From an uncultured Bacillota bacterium (GTDB lineage Bacteria; Bacillota; Clostridia; Christensenellales; UBA1242): 20,897 nt of DNA. The stretch is taken from NCBI GenBank assembly GCA_900555365.1, contig USKO01000002.1:1-20897 (forward strand). Direction: 5' to 3'. Both the position numbers and the translations under genes were made by a program. This document shows, in pieces, positions 1-6,704 of this stretch (position 1 is the stretch's first letter; every line of letters begins with the position of its first letter). The notes beneath the pieces were generated by a model that was given only the letters and a program-made list of their open reading frames with translations, was not told the origin of the DNA and made no database searches.

Positions 1-582
1 AAGAAAGGCGCACTGGCTATCAAGCAAAAACGCTTTCACTTGTTCGTCTGTGGTACGGATAACCTGTTTCAGCGAGTCGAGTTTTTGCGCAAAATAAGCC
101 TGATGTTCAGAATCTACATTACACAAAGCACGATACACATTATCTGCTATGATATCAGCGTTACGTACCGAATTCCAAATATGAGGTTCCACCCCGCCCA
201 CATGCACATGTCCGTGGTGCTCAATATCATCTTCTTTTATCAAGTCAATGCCTTCCGACATATCAAAGAACTTCACATTCGGCGCATTCTGCTGCAACTT
301 ATCAGCCCACACCTGTTCGTAACCGATATATCCGATGCGTAAAAACGCTGTACTCTTACCTAACGCTATCAATTGCTGCGGCGTAGGGTCGTACGTCTCA
401 GGACTACTGCCTTCGGGCACCAAGCTTGTTACACTAAACTTATCTCCGGCGATAGCCTCAGCAAAGAAACGCAACGGCTCGATGCTCACCGTAATAGTGG
501 CGCGCTGTTCCTCGTTCTGCTTCTTGCTTCCACACGATGAAAACGTAAGAAGCAAAGCAATTATCCAAACATATATCTTCAT
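1..582 (-). CDS. ZnuA-like zinc/manganese ABC transporter substrate-binding lipoprotein (3' partial)
   Basis: Reading from ATG at 582 leftwards, the frame stays open to base 1 (194 codons), so the gene runs off the window. The start MKIYVWIIALLLTFSSCGSK is a lipoprotein signal peptide with the lipobox cysteine at residue 17. The mature part reads like a cluster A-1 metal-binding protein: TVSIEPLRFFAEAIAG, then PEGSSPETYDPTPQQL, then IGYIGYEQVW, then a His-rich loop (EHHGHVHVGG) and the PHIWNS motif. It would bind Zn2+ or Mn2+ outside the inner membrane and pass it to an ABC permease. Family members are about 300 residues, so roughly the last third is missing. In many family members the first metal ligand is a His in a PHxYxPTP motif; here that place reads PETYDPTP, so the metal site may differ. 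Sequence style fits Bacteroidales, unlike the genes right of 2,100. Permease and ATPase genes are not in the window. Confidence 0.85.
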   Translation of the reverse strand, partial: MKIYVWIIALLLTFSSCGSKKQNEEQRATITVSIEPLRFFAEAIAGDKFSVTSLVPEGSSPETYDPTPQQLIALGKSTAFLRIGYIGYEQVWADKLQQNAPNVKFFDMSEGIDLIKEDDIEHHGHVHVGGVEPHIWNSVRNADIIADNVYRALCNVDSEHQAYFAQKLDSLKQVIRTTDEQVKAFLLDSQCAFL

Positions 583-610
583 AATATGCATATTCTTTAA
601 TGTTCCGTTG

Positions 611-618
611 CAAAGTTA
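611..618 (-). promoter_or_regulatory. Bacteroidetes-type -7 promoter box for the znuA-like gene
   Basis: On the minus strand this reads TAACTTTG followed by C, matching the Bacteroidetes sigma-ABfr -7 consensus TAnnTTTG. It lies 28 bases before the ATG. A clear -33 TTTG element is not obvious, so the call rests on the -7 box and its position. It supports the view that the left end is Bacteroidetes DNA. Confidence 0.5.
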
Positions 619-681
619 ACAGTTTTCGGTTACGTTAAGATGCACTCACTAAAGAAATAGATAATCGCTTTGGAGTCAATA

Positions 682-2094
682 TTAATCATTTCCTCCATTA
701 TTATTACGAAACTGTGAAGGTGACACTCCTTTCACCTTTTTAAAGATAGTACTAAAATAACGCTGATAAGTAAAACCAAGACGATCGGATATCTCCGAAA
801 CACTAAGGTTAGTGTTTAACAATAAATCTTCGGCTTTTTTAATTCTACGCAGATTTATGTACTCACTTGTGCCCATACCCGTTGTTTGTTTAAGCTTATT
901 ATAAAGAGAAGTACGCCCCATTGACATCTCTTTTTGCAAAAACAAATTATCCAAATCAGGCTTATCTATATTATTGTCGATAATATCGTTTAGTCGAGTA
1001 ATGAAACGTAATTGATCTTCTTGTTCACGTTTATTTTTAGCTATCGCAAGCTTTAGTTTACGGTTCATTTGTTTTTGCATTAATCGTATTGCGCCTATGC
1101 AAATAGATATGAATAGAATTACACAAAAAGTTACGAACCATGATCTTTGCCATATAGGACCTTCAACGTGAATATATAGTAACGTAGATGTTTTACTCCA
1201 ATTTTCATTAGAACTACAGTTGGCAAGAAGCGTATAGTCGCCAGGTCTTAAAATACCTAATTCAATTTTTCTGGAATAGCTTTGGATTTTTCTCGGTGTA
1301 TCTCCTTCTAGTGTATAATTAAAAAGATGTTTATGGAATGGTATATCTTCATCTACAATTACTTTGAAGTTAATAGATGAATGTTTGTACGGCACTATCA
1401 GTTTCTTATCATGTGTTACTTTATTGGTAATGTCTCTACCATCCAAACTCACATTGAGCAAATTAACGGTTGGTGGAAATTTATCAGACATTTCAATGTC
1501 TTTATTTATTATAGTCAACCCTTGCGTACCACCAATATAAATATTATTACTAACAGACATTGGCATAGGAGTAAAAATATATCCGTTAGGTTTAACACCA
1601 TCTGTTTCATCTAGCATTACAATACGTTTTTCAGATATATTATAAGATAGCAACATATTGTTAAGCCCTATCCAAATACGATTTTTGTTATCAGAAGTCA
1701 GACTCTGAATGTTATGGAAAAATGCATTCTGAATTTTCTTTGTTTGATTACTTTGAGGACTATAGCAATACAAGGAATAATCACTACCTATCCAAAAATC
1801 CCCTTGACAATCAACACATGCCGAAGTTAGAGATTCATTGTCTGATACACTAAAAAGTGATTGAATGTTCTTATTGGCTTTTCCAATTCGCAACAAGTTC
1901 TTATAGCTTAGTATATAGATGTATTTATTATCCGCATAAACGGGTTGTGCATTCATGAATTGTTCACGTTTTATATGCTGTGGAACGGATAGCACTGTGA
2001 AACGCTTCGTATGCAGATTATATACATAAATATTAAAAGCAAAAATATATATTTCATCAGATGACACATATAAGTTTATCAAGTCTCCTTTTGA
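682..2094 (-). other. C-terminal ~470 residues: HTCS-like regulator fragment (propeller, Y_Y_Y, membrane span, AraC HTH)
   Basis: The fragment begins inside a two-component-regulator propeller (repeats ending DFWIGSD, RIWIGLN and IYIGGTQGLTIIN), goes on to a triple-Tyr (Y_Y_Y) beta-sandwich (about residues 1735-1805), a membrane span (WFVTFCVILFISICIGAIRL, about 1815-1836), a short basic helical linker, and an AraC-type double helix-turn-helix (SLYNKLKQTTGMGTSEYINL, then SVSEISDRLGFTYQRYFSTI) ending SPSQFR. Such proteins sense glycans or their breakdown products in the periplasm of Bacteroidales and control nearby utilisation genes. No histidine-kinase or receiver domain lies between membrane span and HTH, so this is the shorter architecture in which the sensor is joined directly to the DNA-binding domain. 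Stop at 682 is 99 bases before the znuA-like start. The N-terminal signal and most propeller blades are absent because the contig switches source near 2,095. Confidence 0.8.
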
Positions 2095-5000
2095 GAATTC
2101 TTCTTTAGATATAATTCCCAAAGCTTCATTAATATCAATTCCAGCTTTTGCAAGGAGATCTTTATCGAGATTTTGAAGTTTTTCTAAAGTCTCTTTATTA
2201 AATTGAGGATCGATATCGTGAGATATTAGATTATTAACGATTTGATCATATTGATTATATGTTTCGTTTAGGTTATATCTCTCCTTATAGAGATTGTATA
2301 GATTTTTTGTAACATCATCAAACTGACTGATCTTGATTTTGTCCTTTTTGATCTTGTAATTTTTGATATCTTTTTCGCTTACTCCGGCATCTTTGAGCAG
2401 AGAATCTACTGCGCTTTGGAAACTTTCAGCTTCTGCAAAAGTTTGAGCAATTTTATCTTTATCTAATCCAAAATCAGTAAAGAGTTGAATATAGTTATTG
2501 TATGTTGGAATTGTCTTATCATCAATTCCTTTATATTGTCTTCTAATCTCTTTATCCACAAACTCTTTACCCATATTTGAATAATAGCAGGAAGCTGTAA
2601 GCTCAGTTTGCTTTTCAATTAATTCTTGATTTTCTTTAATAAATTTATCAAAAGCTTCAATCTTTTCTTTGTCTGATACTGCTTCTGGGAAATATCTGTT
2701 TACAATGTCATAATATTTTGCACCAGTTTTAAGCTCACTTATACCAACATATTTTTCAAGTCCTTCTTTAATGATACTTGCGGCAGTTCTATCAGGGGAT
2801 GCCTTAGCAGTTGATTCAAAGAACTCTTTAAGTTGAGCATTTTGCTCTTCTCTGAAAGCCTGAAGGACCTCATTTGTATGAATATGTGCTTTAATAGATT
2901 GATTGAGGCGCTTTGCAGAATCTTTTGCATAAGATATCTCTTCTCCGCCAAAACTTGATAGATAGGTTGCGTGGTATAAGGCATCTTGGTAATTTCCCTG
3001 CATTATACTTAAAGCTAAATTCCCAGCCATTTTGTATGTGTTTTGATATCTTTCTAGCCTCTCTTGATGAGCGGCTGCTTGTTTAGGATCGGTTTCAGTA
3101 ATTTTTTCTTTAAGTGACTCAGTATATTTAAAATTAGCGTTTAGCAAAATTGATACTATGCTCTTTTGAGTTGAAAGTGGCAGATTTTTAAGGTGAGGGT
3201 ATCTCATTGTAAAGATGGCAAGCGAGGATTTTGTAGTTATTACATTGCCATTTTTATCATGGCTTTTATAACTAAATGTTATCTTACCATTCTTTTCAAC
3301 TATCTCAACATTTGATTTTGTTTGAGACAATTGTTCTAACCCATGGGAAATTTGAGTCACTTTGTCAACATATAAATCGTTATAGCCCTTGCATGCACTA
3401 GCATAGATGGCTGCGTTTTTAGCTTTATCAAAAGCTTTGACATAGTCTTGAGAGGTTTCCTTAGTCGGATATCTCTTAATTTGCTTTTCGCCATTTGAGA
3501 GAATAGCAATTAATTGTTGAGAGTTTTCGGATTTTCCCTCCTCTTTTTCTTCTGGCAATTTGATTCTAGAAGCAAGTTCTATCAGGCTAAGTTTAGAAAG
3601 TTTTTTAATTTCTTCGTCTTTATTTTCATTGCCAGCCAGTGCATAAGATTCCAAAAACTGCAAAATATCTTGTTTTGCAAGTCTGGATGCTATTTCTTCG
3701 GTTGAGTTGCTCTTTGAGTATGCAAGCAAAGTAGAGTTTGGAGCAATTCCATCAAGACCCATCTTATTTTTTCTATCTTCGATATAGGCCTGTGCAACCT
3801 CTTGAGAGTAAAATTCTTTAAAAAGCTCATTCTTTACTTTCTGGTAGGTGATAAGCTCTTCAGTTTCTTTATCGTTTTTGTCTTTCTGAATAATATTGCC
3901 TACAAAACTTTCCATTCTTTTAAACATTACAACTTCGTTAGGATTAGAAATTGCAGGAAGAATAGTTTTTCCATCTTTTTGGAAAGTGAATTTTTCAGCA
4001 AACTTCTCCCTTGATTTGCTATAAGCCTGATTTGTATAACTGTTTAAAAATTGAATGGTAGCATCTTGGCATTGTGAGAAAAATGCATAATTTTCTTCAT
4101 TTGATGTAGAAACGATTTCTTTTTGATATTGAACAAGATTATTAAGCGCTTCAGTTTTATCATGCTGCGCATTTGCAATAAGCGATAAATCATTAAATTT
4201 TTCACGAGTTGCGAGTGCTACTTGATTAAATTTTAATGCTGCTGCTTCTCTCTCTTTAGGAGGCAAGCTGTCAATTAGATTTTCAATTTTTTCATATGAG
4301 GTATTGCCATTCATAGAATAATTTTGAAGAATTGTCTGACCATACCTATCAATGAAATGAATTCGCTCTTCTGGCGAAAGTTCGGCATGAGAGAATAGAT
4401 ATCTAATTCGTTTTTCATTTGCGTTTGTAATTTCATTTTTCTGAGATTGATATAGGGTATTTTCAGTGGTTTGAGCTTTGTTTGCTTCGTTTAAAGCGGC
4501 AATAAACTGTGCAAGTTCTTGGTCGTGGTCAGAGGTGAACATATGCTCAATTTCACGAGTTTGGCTATGAGAGAGTGATGTAAAATAAGTTAGCGAGAAG
4601 TTGTTAATAAGTTGACTCTTAACATCTGCATTTGTTTCTGTCCTAATTCTTTGAAGGTCGTTAGCAATATTTTGTTTTAGCTGCAGTGATTCAAGACTAT
4701 TTAAGCTTTGCACGCCATAATTTTCAGCTTGTCCCTCTCGTCTTACAAAGTTTGCACCATTTTGATTATAGATGTTTGCAAAAGTATGTGCTACAAAGTT
4801 GCCGCCATTTTCTGGAGCTGACATCATATTTTCAAGAGTAGCAATTTTTTCATTTGAAAGTGCATGATAATTTTCTAAAGTGTGTTCATTTTCAATAAAT
4901 TGTTCTTTAAATTCGGCATTGTCAGCCTCTTCTTGTTCGTATTCTCTTACTTTTCGCTCGGCTGCAAGGAAAGGTCTATATGCTATTTTATCTGCGTAAG

Positions 5001-6588
5001 TGTTTAATAGACCTCCGCCAACAACAAGTCCAATAGCAACGAAAGCTGCAATGATGTTGACACCTGGAATCATACAGCAAATTCCAAGCCAAATACCGAC
5101 ACCCATCAAAGTATTTCCTACAGCTTCTGCTGTATCTTTAAACTCCTTTTTCTCGCCGCGTTGGCGTGGACCTCTAGGTTCAATATGTTTTCTATGTTTT
5201 TTAGTAAATGCTTTTGGTTTATCTTCAGTAGGAGTTGGCTGAGCATCAGCATTCTGTGTAGCATCGGCCTCACTTTCTTGTGGTGCTTGAGATGAATTTG
5301 AAGCTATGCCTTGAGTATCTTCTGGAGCGCTTTTGTCTACATCAGTTTCTTTTACAGGTTTTTCATCAGCGCCACTGTCGCCGCCTTCGTCAATATTAGA
5401 ATTGTGCAAGTGATTTACTGTTTGGTTACCCATGTTAGAGTTGATTATAAAAAGATTGTTGTAAATTACATTGCCCTCATCTTTACTTGCTTCATTTATT
5501 TGAGTTTGATCAATATTTTTTGTTCTGTAATCAAATTTGTGGGAAGCGTATTCGCGAATATCTCCGTTAAAAGAATAAGGATCTTTGATTCTTTCTTTTA
5601 TGATTTCATTGTCAATTTGTCTAGGTCCATCTTGTGGTTTAAGTTTTTCTGTCCTTATATCATGATATTGCAGCTCTGCACTATCACACATAAGCTGAAA
5701 TGCCTTATTAAATTTCTCTTCATTTGAAATGGGAACATTATAGTAAGGCCTATTTTTAGAACCACTTCCTTCTATAATTAGAGCAGGTTGACTGTTAGGT
5801 TCAGTGTCATGTTGAAAGAAAAAGTTAGAGCATTTTTTAAAGCCTCCATTAGTGTATAGCAGTGTATCATTTTCTCTTTTTACAAAGAAATATGGATCAT
5901 TATTGTTAAAATTGCATTGGCAAATTTCATATTTACCTATATTAACACTTGAGTTTTCTGCAATACCTTGAAAATAAAGATATAAAAGAGACTGAGGTAT
6001 TGAGTCTTTGGTGGAAATTGCCTGAATTTTAGTAGGTTTATATAAAGGATTGTCTCCTTTTATCATTTCTTCAACAACTTTTCGTTGCATCGATATATTG
6101 ATGTGACTTTCTTTTGGATCAAGATTGATTATTGCGCAGCTGTCTTTACCTTCTTTGTCTTGATATTGAAATTTTATAGCTGATGCGCCTATAGAAATAG
6201 TATAAGGTCTGCCATCTTTTGAAGAAATTGAAACAATTATTTCACTACCTCTACTTTCCATCGAAAGAGCAGGAGGTGGACAGTTAATTTCAAGGTGGTC
6301 TTTGCTTAACATTTCAACAAGATCTTGATCAATTCCCTCTGGAAGTTTATTGACCTTATCTTTCAGATTGAGTTCGAGATAATTTTTGTCGTTTTCTTGA
6401 ATTACTTTTGCAATGGATTGATTGAAAACTCCATCTTTTTTGTAAGATATTTCTTGAAAATCAAAAAGAACTTTGCTTTGTTCATCTATATCATCGTGCA
6501 TAGTGATATTTTGTTCGATAGATATTTTCTCTCCATTCGATGATAATATATTAATTTTATTCGAAATATTGCATGGATAATTTGCCAT
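682..6588 (-). CDS. Chimeric open frame: unknown Bacillota protein joined to an HTCS-like AraC regulator
   Basis: One uninterrupted 1,968-residue frame runs from ATG at 6588 (AAAGAGG ribosome binding site at 6594-6600) to TAA at 682. Its halves do not belong together. Residues 1 to about 1,496 are a Lys/Glu/Asn-rich, largely helical protein with a central hydrophobic segment. Residues from about 1,498 are the end of a Bacteroidales periplasmic-propeller regulator with a membrane span and AraC helix-turn-helix. The change falls near bases 2,095-2,100, where a GAATTC hexamer encodes E1497-F1498. The regulator half has lost the signal peptide and most propeller repeats such proteins normally carry, and the left half has no natural C-terminus. 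The simplest reading is an assembly or cloning chimera that is in frame by chance. The two parts are described separately. Confidence is that the open frame exists, not that the cell makes this product. Confidence 0.6.
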   Translation of the reverse strand: MANYPCNISNKINILSSNGEKISIEQNITMHDDIDEQSKVLFDFQEISYKKDGVFNQSIAKVIQENDKNYLELNLKDKVNKLPEGIDQDLVEMLSKDHLEINCPPPALSMESRGSEIIVSISSKDGRPYTISIGASAIKFQYQDKEGKDSCAIINLDPKESHINISMQRKVVEEMIKGDNPLYKPTKIQAISTKDSIPQSLLYLYFQGIAENSSVNIGKYEICQCNFNNNDPYFFVKRENDTLLYTNGGFKKCSNFFFQHDTEPNSQPALIIEGSGSKNRPYYNVPISNEEKFNKAFQLMCDSAELQYHDIRTEKLKPQDGPRQIDNEIIKERIKDPYSFNGDIREYASHKFDYRTKNIDQTQINEASKDEGNVIYNNLFIINSNMGNQTVNHLHNSNIDEGGDSGADEKPVKETDVDKSAPEDTQGIASNSSQAPQESEADATQNADAQPTPTEDKPKAFTKKHRKHIEPRGPRQRGEKKEFKDTAEAVGNTLMGVGIWLGICCMIPGVNIIAAFVAIGLVVGGGLLNTYADKIAYRPFLAAERKVREYEQEEADNAEFKEQFIENEHTLENYHALSNEKIATLENMMSAPENGGNFVAHTFANIYNQNGANFVRREGQAENYGVQSLNSLESLQLKQNIANDLQRIRTETNADVKSQLINNFSLTYFTSLSHSQTREIEHMFTSDHDQELAQFIAALNEANKAQTTENTLYQSQKNEITNANEKRIRYLFSHAELSPEERIHFIDRYGQTILQNYSMNGNTSYEKIENLIDSLPPKEREAAALKFNQVALATREKFNDLSLIANAQHDKTEALNNLVQYQKEIVSTSNEENYAFFSQCQDATIQFLNSYTNQAYSKSREKFAEKFTFQKDGKTILPAISNPNEVVMFKRMESFVGNIIQKDKNDKETEELITYQKVKNELFKEFYSQEVAQAYIEDRKNKMGLDGIAPNSTLLAYSKSNSTEEIASRLAKQDILQFLESYALAGNENKDEEIKKLSKLSLIELASRIKLPEEKEEGKSENSQQLIAILSNGEKQIKRYPTKETSQDYVKAFDKAKNAAIYASACKGYNDLYVDKVTQISHGLEQLSQTKSNVEIVEKNGKITFSYKSHDKNGNVITTKSSLAIFTMRYPHLKNLPLSTQKSIVSILLNANFKYTESLKEKITETDPKQAAAHQERLERYQNTYKMAGNLALSIMQGNYQDALYHATYLSSFGGEEISYAKDSAKRLNQSIKAHIHTNEVLQAFREEQNAQLKEFFESTAKASPDRTAASIIKEGLEKYVGISELKTGAKYYDIVNRYFPEAVSDKEKIEAFDKFIKENQELIEKQTELTASCYYSNMGKEFVDKEIRRQYKGIDDKTIPTYNNYIQLFTDFGLDKDKIAQTFAEAESFQSAVDSLLKDAGVSEKDIKNYKIKKDKIKISQFDDVTKNLYNLYKERYNLNETYNQYDQIVNNLISHDIDPQFNKETLEKLQNLDKDLLAKAGIDINEALGIISKEEFSKGDLINLYVSSDEIYIFAFNIYVYNLHTKRFTVLSVPQHIKREQFMNAQPVYADNKYIYILSYKNLLRIGKANKNIQSLFSVSDNESLTSACVDCQGDFWIGSDYSLYCYSPQSNQTKKIQNAFFHNIQSLTSDNKNRIWIGLNNMLLSYNISEKRIVMLDETDGVKPNGYIFTPMPMSVSNNIYIGGTQGLTIINKDIEMSDKFPPTVNLLNVSLDGRDITNKVTHDKKLIVPYKHSSINFKVIVDEDIPFHKHLFNYTLEGDTPRKIQSYSRKIELGILRPGDYTLLANCSSNENWSKTSTLLYIHVEGPIWQRSWFVTFCVILFISICIGAIRLMQKQMNRKLKLAIAKNKREQEDQLRFITRLNDIIDNNIDKPDLDNLFLQKEMSMGRTSLYNKLKQTTGMGTSEYINLRRIKKAEDLLLNTNLSVSEISDRLGFTYQRYFSTIFKKVKGVSPSQFRNNNGGND
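2101..6588 (-). other. N-terminal ~1,496 residues: large unknown protein with a central membrane hairpin, cut at the join
   Basis: I do not recognise this family. The start has no signal peptide (MANYPCNISNKINILSSNGE). Residues 1 to about 390 look like a mixed alpha/beta region. A low-complexity acidic linker rich in Glu, Asp, Ala, Pro and Gln follows (about 400-455), then a basic patch (KKHRKHIEPRGPRQRGEKK). Residues about 493-532 form one long or two short membrane segments (GVGIWLGICCMIPGVNIIAA, then a Gly-rich hydrophobic run). Everything after is charged, Gln/Glu/Lys-rich and probably alpha-helical or coiled coil for over 900 residues. This suggests a membrane-attached protein with two large domains on one side. 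It has its own promoter and lies next to a second large unknown coiled-coil gene on the same strand, but each has separate signals, so they need not be one operon. The true C-terminus is missing. Confidence 0.6.
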
Positions 6589-6593
6589 ATCAA

Positions 6594-6655
6594 CCTCTTT
6601 ATATTATAGAAATATTGTTTTATTATATAATAACATCAATATTTCTACTTGTCAA
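6594..6655 (-). promoter_or_regulatory. Promoter and ribosome binding site of the 6588 gene, embedded in a 39-bp palindrome
   Basis: On the minus strand TTGACA (6650-6655) is followed after 17 bases by TATTAT (6627-6632). An inverted repeat AGAAATATTG / CAATATTTCT (6608-6617 and 6637-6646) encloses a perfect 14-base palindrome TTATTATATAATAA (6620-6633), both centred on the -10 box. AAAGAGG (6594-6600) is the ribosome binding site. The symmetry could be an operator for a dimeric repressor or a hairpin in the early transcript. Confidence 0.75.
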
Positions 6656-6677
6656 GTAAGTGAGGGGAGCAGTATAT

Positions 6678-6704
6678 AAAAAAATGGGACAATTGCCCCA
6701 TTTT
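6678..6704 (-). terminator. Intrinsic terminator of the 751-residue coiled-coil gene
   Basis: Minus strand: AAAATGGGGC, loop AATT, GTCCCATTTT, then a run of seven T (overlapping the stem end). The stem begins immediately after the TAG stop of the gene ending at 6705. The 10-bp stem includes one G-T pair. This separates the gene from the next minus-strand promoter at 6627-6655. Confidence 0.88.

Noticed and set aside
40..619. Two plus-strand frames of 100 and 94 codons at the left end
   Set aside because: They lie antisense to the clear lipoprotein gene, have no ribosome site and encode no recognisable motif.
682..6588. A natural novel receptor fusing a coiled-coil membrane protein to a glycan sensor and AraC domain
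   Set aside because: The two parts belong to different phyla by family and promoter style, each lacks its own terminus at the join, and the regulator half is cut in the middle of its propeller. A chimera explains this better.
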